Positions 11,201-22,380 of a DNA stretch of 27,386 nt are shown here, one piece after another. The stretch's first letter is position 1. The number at the start of each line of letters is the position of its first letter. The position numbers were made by a program, and so were the translations under genes. The stretch comes from Botryllus schlosseri. Lineage: Eukaryota; Chordata; Ascidiacea; Stolidobranchia; Styelidae. The DNA is taken from NCBI GenBank assembly GCA_000444245.1, contig ATSW01009642.1, positions 1-27,386 of the forward strand. The letters run 5' to 3'. The notes beneath the pieces are model-generated. The model had not been told where the DNA came from. It ran no database searches and saw only the letters and a list, made by a program, of their open reading frames with translations.

Positions 11201-12712
11201 AGTCGCGCCGTAACGTCCCATTCGATTACAAGTGGAAGTAAAATCTAGAAGGCACGTAAAAACTACTTCAAGTAGAAAATGAAGATCTGGAAAGTACTGG
11301 AATAAGTAGTTATTAACTCATTGTTCGCATACTCATAGCAGTGAACGCGGGTGGTGGCTATATACTTCTGTAATTGCGCGGTGCTTCGTTTTGACTAACA
11401 CAGGGGTGACAAACATGCGACCCACGGGCCGCATCCGGCCCGCCAGACCATTTCATCCGGCTCGCGAAGCTATTTTGTGAAATGACTTTATTATCCAGTA
11501 CATTTCTTACAAATGTTGAGATTTCTTGTACGAATTATTATCATCAAATAATCCCTAAAGATAGCAAATGTCGAGTATGTTCAATTGTTCATAGGTCACA
11601 TTATGAGCATCCGACAGTGGTGTTGTGGTTTCACTGTAGTCGCCATCAGCAAGGAAGAGCCGTCATTCACGTCCAATTCCAAGTTTTACGGAAAATGGAC
11701 CAAAAAGTAGTTATTCACAGCAGTGAAACCGCCATAGTGAGAAACCGGTGTTGGCAGGTTACATGGAAAATATAATTGTTACACGAAAATATAATTCAAA
11801 TATCTGTGGACGCACTGCCAGTTTCGTTTATGACTTAACAGAACCTCTGCATACGGAGAAACCCGAATCGCAATATAATAGTAATGATCCAGCTTCAATA
11901 TATCTCTCGTATTCCTCGTAACACATACACATGATGTAGAATTGTAGATCGTCCCCAAAGCTACTCTTTTCGCAGCTTGTATTACCGTATGTAACCAGTC
12001 ATATTCTTAATTTTGCTGATTCCATTGTTCGCTAACAAAGGTGTTGCTAGAGTATAACCCTATCCGTTATAATGCAATATATTATTGTGTTTGCTTGATA
12101 ATTGACTATTCAAGCAAAAAACAAGGGTATGGAATTTCAGTCATTTGAACGGTCCGTCCCGCGAGCAATCAGAAGGTTTGAATCCAGCCCGCGACGTAAT
12201 TTGAGTTTGACACACCTGGACTAACATAACGACCAATCAAACTACAAATAGGTGCAAGTTTTGAAAATACATTCACAGTTACCGTGAAGCAGGGCTCTTT
12301 CGGTCAGGTTTCGTAACAATTTCACTCGCATAATCGATGTAAGCATAGCGTAAAACCACCGTCTACTTTTAAAAATCCAAAGTGCCAAAAAGTGTGTTTA
12401 TGCCCAAAAAGATTGTTTAGTAGAAGTGGAAGTAGCCTAAAACAGGACCGCTTTGATACGAGTAGGCACAACCTACTTGAGTACTCGGACAGCCTTTGAA
12501 TTTACAGTCATATGATCCATTGTAGATCAACCAGAGCTCGGGAGTTTACTCGCCGACCATACGGTCCTAATCGAAATGAAGATGCGATTCTAGAGCGGTC
12601 GAAGGCCGTTTCGAGCTGTTCAACCACACTTCGTGCTGTTGCTGGGGTAATGGTATTGTCGAAAATGCAAGCATCGATTGCTAACGTCGTGGAACCGTGT
12701 CCGTTGGGGTAG
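8251..12712 (+). CDS. ccno: Cyclin-box protein, cyclin O-like, six exons
   Basis: Exons: 8251-8266, 8326-9350, 9779-9967, 10025-10269, 10983-11144, 12508-12712. All introns are GT-AG and the phases agree (1, 0, 0, 2, 2), giving 613 residues. The large open frame around 8310 has no ATG of its own, so I start at ATGGCG (8251), which splices in frame over a 59-bp intron. Residues 1-320 are an unstructured extension with an N6 run (119-124) and a Ser/Asp/Glu-rich stretch (146-228). The cyclin N box starts near 325: KELLSRPERCMEKHPE, MRKILVEWL (CDK-facing patch), SVNILDRYLE, QLVGVTSLLLATKQIEV, then LRKLRFELNVPTSHDFLEYY. Exon 5 opens the C-terminal box (ARELLDIGIADYNFSQY). QLxGVTSLL-x-KQ-x-EV and the PTxxxFLE turn match vertebrate cyclin O, which drives centriole amplification in multiciliated cells (known). 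An A/B-type relative is the alternative. Exon 6 is the least certain: it fits in phase behind a good acceptor, but its C-terminus shows no clear similarity. Confidence 0.75.
11173..12492 (-). mobile_element. Non-autonomous element with AAGTAG-array ends (family copy A), interrupted
   Basis: The ends share GKTACTCAAGTAG (GGTACTCAAGTAG near 11180-11192; inverse CTACTTGAGTACTC near 12474-12487). AAGTAGAAGTA-type words follow on both sides. Read in reverse, the core (CACGGTAACTG...TTGCACCTATTTGTA...ATTGGTC) is the same sequence as the cores of the copies at 15173-15836 and 16612-17053. The copy is split by the element at 11401-12218. It fills nearly all of the last cyclin intron. No target duplication could be defined, so the limits are good to about 10 bp. 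Confidence 0.65.
11401..12218. mobile_element. Nested hAT non-autonomous element, 818 bp, perfect 8-bp target duplication
   Basis: The ends are CAGGGGTGACAAAC (11401-11414) and GTTTGACACACCTG (12205-12218), inverted repeats matching at 12 of 14. The flanks gactaaca at 11393-11400 and 12219-12226 are identical. GGGCCGCATCCGGCCCGC just inside the left end and CCAGCCCGCG near the right end are typical of this hAT group. There is no transposase frame. Joining the flanks restores sequence homologous to the uninterrupted copies at 15173-15836 and 16612-17053, which confirms the insertion. Confidence 0.9.
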
Positions 12713-13240
12713 ACACCGTCCCGACGCTTGTTGCCAGTTCCTAGGATTGTCGCCGCCCCAATTAGGTAGGAACCTGATAATGTAATTCGATTCAATCCTG
12801 TCAGGTTTTAGATGCTCAAGTTAAATATATATAGGTTCCGTTATTTCGCTCTTTAGTGTGACGCTGTGTATACAGGGTGTTGGGACGTTTTATTTTCATT
12901 TGCTCGATCGGCTAATTTTCATATGCGTCGTCTATTTTTGTACATGTCTCGGAAATAATATATTTTGAGTTGCTATTTTTGTCTTGAGCGCGGCCTAGAT
13001 CTCTGTCATTCAACATGACTGACAGCGAATAGTCCGTGCGCATCAATCGAGTTGACATGTTTGAAATCATGTTGATTGTCAGTGTTCACCATATTTTTCA
13101 TGTTTTGTGTCGAATAAATTTGTTCATGTACAGTACGGTTGGTGGGTGGTTTGGTCGGATAAAGAACCTGAATGCGCAACACCGGGGTGTAGGGACTGGT
13201 CAATTGGTCATGTAAAGTAGTTTGGAGCATATACTGTTAT

Positions 13241-13246
13241 AATAAA
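13241..13246 (+). promoter_or_regulatory. Candidate polyadenylation signal for the cyclin gene
   Basis: AATAAA lies 529 bp after the proposed stop. A second AATAAA is at 13307-13312. Either would give a 3' UTR of 0.5-0.6 kb. Nothing in the sequence chooses between them. Confidence 0.4.
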
Positions 13247-13312
13247 GTCATCCGGTGAAATGGTGGCCTCTCGAAATCAAATGAAAATGTGGAAGCGAAC
13301 CGAATCAATAAA

Positions 13313-14422
13313 GCTATTTTAGAGCTGTGTACTTTCCAGTAATGTCAAGTGTTCAACGACGCTGGACTGCTCTGACTGAGCTATGGAAAAGTGTCATCTA
13401 TAACCCTACAAGAACTATGTGGTTATCGTTGACTTATTACCTCTTTCGAATGTTCGCGCTGCGGTATAGCACATGTAATGCTATATGCAACTCGGTCAGC
13501 TTTAGCGTTTGGACTCATTGGCGCTACACGCGGCTAAATTTTAATCGTCAGTTCGTGTTTGCCCATGACAACAATTGTAGAAGGATTGTATATACAAGTG
13601 ACCTACTTCGAAAAAGTATAAATATAATATAGCTGTTTGTTGATCAACTCTGCTGTTCCGATTTAGCCGTGCATTCAGAAAATTTCAAAAACTATGTATC
13701 TTTTAATCCGACTTGAAAGAAGACGGAAACTGAGTCGTTTCCTGGTTAAAGTCTTCGAATCGTAGTTCACGGTGCCATCATTTAGCCAGACTCGCTGGGT
13801 CTAAAGTCACCTCAGCTTGATTCTCTGAAGTTTGAACGATTGTAATTTTGAAATACCATTTCCATGTGTACTAATATATATCACTGTATTGTTGCTTACA
13901 TTCGAAATGCGGCCGCTGTAAATTATTTATCCTGTCCCTCGAAGTGACGTGTACCTACGCATTCTAACGCGCTTAGACAAAGTACAAATAATAATTAGTT
14001 ACATCAGCAATAGTTTTCCTGTACTGCAATGTATATCATTCCGTCTAAGCGTTGGCATAAAAGTGCGTTAATCTTCAATATTTCTCCAAATACAAATTTA
14101 TAACTGTCGTTTTTATAACCGTACGACGAATGAATGAATCGTCGTAAATGTGGCAAGTCTGCACCAACGGCCATCTCGCTGTGTTTTAAGAAGAGTTTGA
14201 TCTAGTGAACGACAGCGGATAGTTTATAATCGCCGTAAATTTTACATGGTGTAGACTTCCACATTATATGGACGCAGTGTGGGTCCTTGATAAACATTGG
14301 TAGAGTTGATCATATTTCAAGTTCCGCATCAGTCAAACGTAATCCTGATTTGAACAAGACGCGCTTCTCAGATCCGTCGCAGCACTTCCGTTTGGTTACC
14401 AAGCCATAATCTGCGCTACACA
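13313..14422. other. Intergenic region between the two plus-strand genes
   Basis: It probably holds the promoter and 5' UTR of the coiled-coil gene. A pyrimidine-poor CTTCTCAG at about 14365-14372 could be an acceptor for a 5' UTR exon. An open frame at 13327-13632 shows no known motif and looks like chance. Confidence 0.35.
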
Positions 14423-17400
14423 ATGGAGGTAAGGCATTTAATGATCGTGTGTGATTCTCAATAATTCGGACATATGTGGGTCGCGGAGTGGTCTCTCTGA
14501 TGTAGTTTGAATTTATGAATCATCTGTGATACTCGCGAGGTTATTTATGGGAGCATATTGGATAAGGTTGGGCGTATTTGTGGAATAAAACTGGTGTTTT
14601 CGTCTTCGAAACCGCAGACAACGGAAGAGGATTGGTCTGAAGAATATGCTAGGGAGGCGGGAGACGTACTGAAAGCGTTGCGCAGCAGCGAGCTGATAAG
14701 GACGCGCTCTATGAGCCCTAATTTCGTTCGTAGGTAGGTTGTTGCAGAATTGCGGTATTCATTCACAAATGCGCAGCATTGTAATCGGTACGCTAACATC
14801 TCTAGAAGGATACGACGTGGGGCAGCAGCAATCGAAGATAGTGACACGCAACAAGACTCCCAAAAGGTTCGTAATGCTATTCGCCAGCGTACATGACCGA
14901 CAATAAAAATTTGCGATACCGTATATATAGATTAGTGAGAGGCAAACTTTCTGTACACGGAGTTTTCTAACAACTCGGAGAAATATTGGCTTGCATCTCG
15001 TATCGCTTTGAATTGTCGGACGGTGTTTATATGCAAGTTGCAGGTTGCAGTTTAGTTCAAAGTATGTTAATTACGTTGTCTTGAGCAGCATGGCAGGGTC
15101 CGTATAGATGACAATATAACTTACGCGCATGGGCCGGACTTCGTTATAGTGACGACAAAAATCCAGCAAAGTCAGGTATAGTCAGTAAAAAATTACTTCT
15201 CAAGTAGATTTTGCCTGCTCGTAGTACTTATACTCAAGTGCTTGTGTTTTTAAATTATATACTTCTATATATACTTAAACAGTGTTCAAGGAAAAATACT
15301 TACTTTTTTACAGTTTGGATTATGAAAAGTTAGTTTTGGGGCAAGTTTGCATCACTTTGGCTCGTGGGATTCTCATATAAATCGCATGAAACAGCCTCTG
15401 TATCACGGTAACTGATCATATTTCGCAAATTGCACCTATTTCGATTACAATTAGTCATTTTGTGTCAGACGCGAATATGCATCTCGCAACGTCGGATGTA
15501 GTTAGTAGTTACCTCCGCAATCTGCTAAACGTATGCGACCCACGATCAAATTGACTTTTTGAAACCACTTAAACGACTAATTTTCTGAGCTTTCGTCCAC
15601 GCTAAATTGACTCCCGAAGTATTTTTCAACATATAATAATTACAGGCCGTCGTGCACCAGTCTCTTGTATGTGATAAGCGCTACTAAACTTTTATAATGC
15701 TATACTTATAATAATAATATCGATCTTTCATCTTCTATTTCCACTCAAAGTAATCGCTTTCTAGATGTGATTGAGTGTACATGTACATGTATGGCCTTAC
15801 TCTTGGTTCTACTTGAAGATCATCGTTGACTGCTTCGATCCCCTCACTATATCATATACATACAGGACAGTTTTCATAACTTTTTCGATGCTGGCAAAGC
15901 GATATAACCCGGATTTCATACGCAGAGCACCGATCCCATACATCTAGAAGATTTACCCGTACAAGAATTGGAAGGCGCGCCGGCCGGATGGGGAAGAAAT
16001 CGCTCTCGTAACTCCCTATCGACCAGTGTCCAAGAGCCCAATCGAAATCGTCGCAACAGCGCGTTCCCGACCGCGGGACCGAGAACGGAAATGCGCAGGA
16101 GTTCAGCCGCCGGCCGCAGGCGCGAGAGTCAGATGACTTTCGACGAATGGTGTCAGCTGAAGAAATTTCAAGAACTTCACGAGTCGGCGTTGAAGGAGCA
16201 TGAGGAGTCCACGAATGACTTGGAACATGTGAAGAACATGAAAAGAAACATAAGCTTTGACGAATGGAGCAAGGCGACGGAAGTAAGTCTGAGACGAATT
16301 GGGTTCCTTCATTTCTACATCTTTAGATCAGCTTAACTAACCTTGCGCACCAATACGCTAATCTATACAAGCCTTGGTCGAACCCCAAATGTTCGCTTCT
16401 TATTGTCACAAATAACACATAAAACATATGTTTCACATAAAACTAATATGTTACGATGAAAATTTGCGGTCAATCGGTGTGACTTATGCTGTGTGAGTCG
16501 GGTGTGAGTCAGTCTCGAACCACGAGACTAGCTCAACAAGCCCCTGGAATTCGTGTGAATCCCGGTAAATGACCAGTGACCACTGCTTTAGCCATATAGC
16601 AGAAGGGGTTATGGTGGCGTTGTACTTTTACTTTTTCTGAGTATTCAAGTAAGTTTAGACTCTTGCATAATGCTTACTCACGTGGTTATGTCTTTTTTTA
16701 ATATTTCCTCTTCTAGTTGATAATTTGCAGGAAAATAGCCCTTGTATCACGGTAACTGACTATATTTTCGATAATTGCATCGATTTGTATTTGAATTGGT
16801 CATTTTGTGTTGGTCGTGAAGATGTGCCCTGTTGTTTCAGAGCTATATAGCCACATTTGATCGATGATATACTAAAGTATGCGACGTCTCAGCTAAATCT
16901 ACTTTATTTACGAGTACTTTTCAAATATTCATTTGCTACTTTTACTTAAAGGGGTTTTGATAGGTCTTAGAAATCGTTAATTCTACTTCGTAATTGAGTA
17001 GAAATTTACCGCGTTACTCCTAGTTCTATTTAAGTACTATAACTGTGACTATATTTCCGTTGGGTATAGACGAGCCGATTTAAATTTTTCAATCTTCCGC
17101 TCATTTTTTGATACAATCCTAGTTTTAAATAAATTTTCCATAATAAATACATTGCTTTATCCTCCGTTACTCACTGGATTTTAACAAAATTAACGCGATG
17201 CTTCTTGCGACCTCAAGTTAATTATTAGCGGATCTTGTGCATGACTCAATTCAATGTGCTACATTGTGTATTTTTACACAAGCCAAATACATTACAAAAA
17301 GGCATAGATCTGTATGGGGGTATATCAGTGACGCAGAGACAGAAAATACCATTACTTTTGCTGAATTGACTCCTGTTTTGAAATATTGCTTCTTCCTATA

Positions 17401-20400
17401 TACGCGACGAAAATTTAGATATGCATGAGTGAGTTTCATAGACCAATAAAATTGAAGCCGTGAGAGAGAGAGAGAGAGAGAATTTGATAATAACAAATCA
17501 AATATGGAATGCAGCACAAGAAATGAAGTACATAACAGAATGAGACATGAATGAGAATGCACATTATATAGCTAAAATATTTGCGAGATATGGCGGTAGC
17601 GCAGTGATCTGGTGATATTAAGGGTAATCGATTCTCGACCTTATGTAAATTTTAGATATAACGGTGACTAGTGAAAGTAAACAATACAACGTAGGCCTAC
17701 TATAGGAATAGAATCTAATACTATAAGAAATATAAATGATTAGGTATAAATCACAACATAAATATACCGTGGTCGAAGCCACCTAATAAGTAACGAATAT
17801 GGAGTATATAAACCTCCACAACATCTTGCTCTGACAGCTTCCAAAAAGCTATGTTTGATGTGGCAATATTATGAGCTATAAACGACAACTGCGTACATAC
17901 CATTTTTAAGTTTACAATGTTGAAGTNGGCATATGATGCAGCTATATTTATTTAGGGTGAATAACGAATATTGGAACTTTTCGACTAAAAAATTACTACT
18001 TGATAAATCCATATCGACTGTTGGATTGTCAGTTCGAATCTGGCGAAGTGAAAGCTTTGCATCATTAAACACGTGGCCTATAGGCCTAACGCGCGTTTGG
18101 GCTCTTGCGCAAACAGTTTGGTGACAAGCAAAACTACAAATAATCTGTTTATGATGACAAATATACATACCCTTAAGATACAGCGTCAACATAGATAGAT
18201 TATAGAATGACCAGTCGAGATGCACCGCCGCTGTGCTTTCGAATTGCATGATTTTCGAGCAGGAATATTAATTCGTGAAGTTCGCTTGGTTATTGATGAG
18301 TTAGTTTCCAGGCTCATATTTCATGCAACATTGCCGTAACACGGAAACTAGTACGATCACGACTAAATTGCGGCCGGCTCCGATACCGGTACGTTCAGGA
18401 TCTATAAGAAACGACTTTGGAATGATATTGTCCGCAACATTGTACACACAGAAACTCTCATACCTAGGGCTGCATTAAAAATAAAAATCAGTTTAAAACA
18501 AACACGCTTAAAACAAGGCGCTTGTTTAAAACATGTTTTTTATTGTTGTTGTTTTGTTTTTGTTTTTTGTTTTCAAGCCATGACGCCACGAATATTCAAT
18601 TGTGATATCATAGGGGATTGACATTGACAATTGAAAATATAGGGTAAATATAGCTCCTTTGAGGAAATATCCAAGTAGTATAGCTGTTGAACCGACTGTT
18701 TTGAGGGTTCTAACCATCCCATCTCGTATACGTCAGCTTCATCGGGTGTTAATTTTCCGTAGGCTCATACAACATGTTTTTTGGAAAGTATTTAGACAAT
18801 TTTGGCATAATTTTGCAACTTGAAAATCACAATTTTTTTAAGGCCTTTGTTTAAAACACTGTTTAAAACATGTTTTAAACAAAGTGTTTTAAATAATCAT
18901 TTGTTTCAAATGCAACCCTCCCCATACCCATATAGACAGACTAGAATCACTAGATATATGGATAAATTTACGGATATAGGATTTCAGCAGACGTCCGTGA
19001 CTTTATGTATGAAGTAGTCTTGTGTTGCTTTTTTTCATATTTATAGATGCGATAACCTCGCCGAAATCCATCTATGCATCGCAAACTATCGTTTCAACAA
19101 AATATACCTTAAAATTATGTACAATTGCAATTGCAATCTTGTAACTGAGACAAACGGTTTCGCTTGTGAAAAGATCTACGTATCGAATGCTTTTCCTCTC
19201 AAGTGAAGGCATTCGCTATTACCGACATATGAATAAGATTAAGAACACGATATTAAATCCGTAAGATTTTATAGCCGCTTCGGCTACACTGGACTTATGT
19301 GAATTTAAATGCACAGCAAAGGGACAATATTTAGAGAGACGTTAAGTAACCAACCAAACAGCCTGCATTTTGTTACGGCGTCAGCTGTATAACGTCTCAT
19401 TCAATTCACGTCACGCTCGAATCAAAATTGATGGACCGTTCAACTGTGATCCATTTCTAATGCCGTAAAAACGGCTACTAACATCGACCCACAACGCGTA
19501 TAGTATAGTGCCGAATGCATGCGCTCTCCTACTTAATAATCTCAATACTTGCCAGTCCAGAAATGTTAGACCACAATTAAATATATTGGCGCTTTTGCGT
19601 CTAGTCCCTTCTATAATGCAATGGTTTTGCTAGACAGGGACGCGATGCCGATGAGATATCTGGAGCGTTTTGAAAATCCTAATTTTGAAATATTTTGTAG
19701 ATTACAGCCTCATCAGTGATTGACACGATGGCAGCCTGCAAGTTAAGCGTAGCGGCAGAAGTAATCTTACTATGCATTATTGACGCTGTGAAAGTGTTGA
19801 AATTGTTTTTCCGTATTTTATGGTCAGTGGTCACTGGTGATTGACTCTTTTCAACCACAGTCCGCACTAGTACAGGAAGGGCTCAAAAACGCTTTCAAAT
19901 TATTTTTTCGAATCGTGCGACGACACCGCGTTTATGACGTCACTAACCTGGAGAAAAGGCGGCGCTGTAACTACAATCTCTATAACTCTCACATAAAATA
20001 CGATTCACATAGGCTACATCTAAAACGGTGGTTCTTGACTTTTACTAAAACGGGTAGCGCTTACGCTGATCTACAGGCGTTCGGGAACTTCAAATTCCCC
20101 CTCTCTCAGAAAACATATATCTACCACAATAAATACCTTAATACACATCTAATATGTTACTATAGAATAGATTACTGGTGCATAAAATGAACTGTGCATC
20201 AACAAAGATAGCCATTAAAATATGATATCCCCCCAAAACGAAAACATAATGCATATTTATTGCAGTATGACTTCTGCTGAACCCGTTCATGATACCATTT
20301 CNGAAATGCGTGGATTCACCTTGGAAAGTGTCATCGTATTGTACGGTCGAAACGCAACAACGTGATACCGATTGCTTAATTGCAGTTGGGCTTATAGATA

Positions 20401-20915
20401 TTGTGGAATTGTGTCGATTTCAATTACAAATCAACTTGTCGAACGCATTTCTATTATGCAGCCGTGGCATCGCTGTACTTGAGAACTTCAATTTTCCATC
20501 GCATTCCTTTCATCTTGTTACTAACTGAAGCCGAAAATATCTGCTTAAACCAGCCTTTATTCGGTTGAAATCCTTTCAACAGGAAAGGCAGAAACGGACA
20601 ACAGAAGAGTTGGAGAAACTAAAAATTAAGGAGGAGCGGGAGAAGGAATCCATGGAAATGGCAAAGTTTAGAAGAAAAATCAGCTTCGACCGCTGGGTGG
20701 AAGACAAGAGGAAGATAACCGGCGACAGGCAGCGAAAAATTTCCGACATCGGACCGCCGACAGTCCTCATGGAAGAGGACAGGAAGAAGAAATCCGACGA
20801 GGCTCACCGGAAATGGCTGCTGAAAAAGGAACTGACTCAATTACAACAAGACCGGAAAGAGATGTTGAGAAAATCGAGTATAAAAACATCCGAGCACCCG
20901 AATATCACAAACTGA
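14423..20915 (+). CDS. Basic coiled-coil protein with four tryptophan repeats, five exons
   Basis: Exons: 14423-14428, 14618-14733, 14806-14866, 15926-16282, 20583-20915. All are GT-AG and in phase (0, 2, 0, 0), giving 290 residues. The start ATGGAG has A at -3 and G at +4, and splices to TTEEDWSEEYARE. Residues 1-130 are polar with many Arg-Ser pairs (RRNS, RRSS, RRRES). From residue 130 on the protein is strongly charged and helical: TFDEW (W136), NISFDEW (W175), KISFDRW (W218) and AHRKW (W258), spaced 39, 43 and 40. Each tryptophan is preceded by a basic-x-Ser site. The style recalls microtubule or ciliary coiled-coil proteins of the MAP9/CCDC181 kind, but I could not secure an orthologue. 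The last exon ends after LRKSSIKTSEHPNITN. Intron 4 (4.3 kb) and intron 3 (1.06 kb) hold transposons. I saw no in-phase exon hidden in them but cannot exclude one. Confidence 0.75.
15173..15836 (+). mobile_element. AAGTAG-array element, family copy B
   Basis: The left end CAGGTATAGTCAGTA leads into TTACTTCTCAAGTAG words. The core TGTATCACGGTAACTGA...TTGCACC...TTAGTCATTTTGTG matches copy C at 16612-17053, and in reverse copy A. The right end, CTTACTCTTGGTTCTACTTG (about 15796-15815) followed by GTTGACTG, aligns with GTTACTCCTAGTTCTATTTA of copy C. It lies in intron 3 of the coiled-coil gene and carries no coding sequence. The boundaries are approximate and no target duplication is evident. Confidence 0.6.
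16495..16606 (-). repeat. Possible tRNA-derived SINE remnant
   Basis: On the minus strand a Pol III A-box-like TGGCTAAAGCAGTGG (about 16594-16580) is followed some 70 bases on by a B-box-like GGTTCGAGAC (about 16521-16512). The spacing is longer than in a plain tRNA but acceptable for a SINE. No tail or flanking duplication was found. Confidence 0.35.
16612..17053 (+). mobile_element. AAGTAG-array element, family copy C
   Basis: The left end GGTGGCGTTGTACTTTTACT and right end TATTTAAGTACTATAACTGTGACTA flank the same core as copies A and B (TGTATCACGGTAACTGA, ATTGGTCATTTTGTG, ATATAGCCAC, GTATGCGAC). At about 440 bp it is the shortest of the three. The copies differ by many substitutions and small indels, so the family is old. 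It sits in intron 4 of the coiled-coil gene. Confidence 0.6.
17054..17585. other. Intronic spacer with a (GA)n run
   Basis: The only structured part is the dinucleotide run GAGAGA... at 17462-17481. Open frames on both strands at 17237-17562 look like chance. Confidence 0.4.
17592..17655 (+). repeat. Possible tRNA-derived SINE head
   Basis: GGTAGCGCAGTGATCTGG (from about 17594) resembles a Pol III A box, and GTAATCGATTCTC (about 17623-17635) is a degraded B box at the right spacing. It is too decayed to be a gene, and the body was not recognised. Confidence 0.35.
17656..18464. other. Intronic spacer
   Basis: Nothing with clear ends was seen. It contains an N at 17926. Frames on both strands at 17869-18249 carry no motif. 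Confidence 0.35.
18465..18920. mobile_element. hAT-type non-autonomous element, 456 bp, TTTAAAACA arrays at both ends
   Basis: The ends are TAGGGCTGCATTAAA (18465-18479) and TTTCAAATGCAACCCTC (to 18920), inverse copies with a few changes. The flanks ctcatacc (18457-18464) and cccatacc (18921-18928) agree at 7 of 8, as expected for a hAT target duplication. Both ends carry repeated GTTTAAAACA words facing each other. The middle is AT-rich with a T-rich run and no transposase. It lies in intron 4 of the coiled-coil gene. Confidence 0.8.
18929..20582. other. 3' part of intron 4, no gene seen
   Basis: ACGGTGGTTCTTGACTTTT at about 20022-20040 resembles a single hAT terminus without a partner. Open frames at 19837-20190 and 20289-20528 show no motif and no matching splice phase. 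The region ends in the acceptor ATCCTTTCAACAG (20570-20582). Confidence 0.35.
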
Positions 20916-21670
20916 CATTATCGCTATGTGCATGTCCGGTACATTACAATAACATTCCGACGCACCTTCGCCAGAAAAACAAAACATTGGTGCCAATTAT
21001 GTTTCCGGCATGCTCAAACCAGGGATATGTGGAACTATACCTTCTGTATATCCCTGACTCAAACGCCCTCTTTACATGACGACAAGTTATTGCAATGCTA
21101 AATCTCGATTTTGGGGGAATAGCACCTTCCCCGTTCTGATTAAGCATTAAGCCTATGGAAGCACATACGCGGTAGTACAGTAAGAGTAGATGAAGAGATA
21201 GTAGATATACAGTTCTGATCGATACTACAGAGATATCTAACTTCGAACCAAGTTGAATGNTTGGTCCGAAATGTATCTTATAAATATAAGACTGCAGCTA
21301 CGCTGCTACAGCGCTTTAGAAGATTCAAAATCACGCAATGCCTTTTTGTTGCCGGTACTAATTGCAAAAAGTGACTTGAAGGGACTTGAGTTCAATAATA
21401 TTTACTGTTTGCATGATACTGGCGCAGAATCACTCACTGTTTTATCCGTGCACTAGTGGTGATAGGACAAATCTATCAATAAGATAGGTCTACATCGTGA
21501 ACATATAGGGTTAATAAGACAATCTGTTAAGAATGTTGCCGGATATATCCTTAAATTGAATATTTTAAACCGGACTATATCACTGAAATCCTATGCACAT
21601 CACATAGTGCCTGCGACGGGCACAATATCAGCATCGCAATGAATCGACAATAAAATTGTTTGTTCGCGTT
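20916..21670 (+). other. Probable 3' UTR of the coiled-coil gene
   Basis: The stop codon at 20913-20915 is followed by non-coding sequence. The first AATAAA is at 21649-21654, with another at about 21794-21799. No RNA or repeat with clear ends lies in between. Confidence 0.35.
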
Positions 21671-22380
21671 TTGCGTGCAGATCTGACCCAATAGTTCGCA
21701 AGTTTGGTATATGAGTGTTTCATTAAAGTCTATTTTACGATGACATCTTCGAGCGTGTTTGGAGCACAAGAGTGGACGACTGTTAGTATACGATCAATAA
21801 ACTCGCTTATTTGTGTTCGTCATTTAATGATCTTCCATATTCTATTATTCAAAATCGTGACCAAGTCAGGTGACACTACAATATTAATGAAGTAAATATG
21901 TTTATTCCATTTAATAGATTACCGACGACACTAACATATATAATTATATATACTGATTACAATATTGCAGATAACCCAAAGCCACTCGGTCCGTATCACC
22001 TATCTGCTGCAATGTTTCATGACTTCATGTTAGTAACTTTATGGTCGGAATAAGCGACTCCCACTCCCAATATTACTTGTGGGGGTGTTACGGAGATCCG
22101 TGCTGTGGTTACAAATACCTGTTGNCGTACATTTGGACTACTGCAGAAAGAGATGCTGTTCGGAGTAATTACAAGTCAGCAGTCGTATTAGAATTAATGT
22201 TCGAGATATAGTATGATATTATTCCTTTTCTTTCATACATTAAATGGATGACAATCGTTTGAAATGTTCATATCTCAAGAAGAAATTGCTCTACCCCTAT
22301 AATCTCCCGTCAAATCGAGATAACTCAGAACGCCGTGTTGATTTTGAACAAGTGTCACTGATGTACGCTGAAAAACAAAA
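21671..22380. other. Unannotated spacer
   Basis: No gene, RNA or repeat boundary was seen. It has one N (22125). Confidence 0.4.

Noticed and set aside
12508-12795. 95-residue open frame on the minus strand
   Set aside because: It overlaps the proposed last cyclin exon on the other strand and has no motif or splice support; treated as a shadow.
13327-13632. 101-residue open frame on the plus strand as a possible cyclin exon
   Set aside because: It does not continue the cyclin in the required phase without a stop after a few codons, and its sequence has no cyclin-like pattern.
14545-14847. 100-residue minus-strand open frame
   Set aside because: It covers exons 2 and 3 of the plus-strand coiled-coil gene, whose splice phases agree; treated as a shadow.
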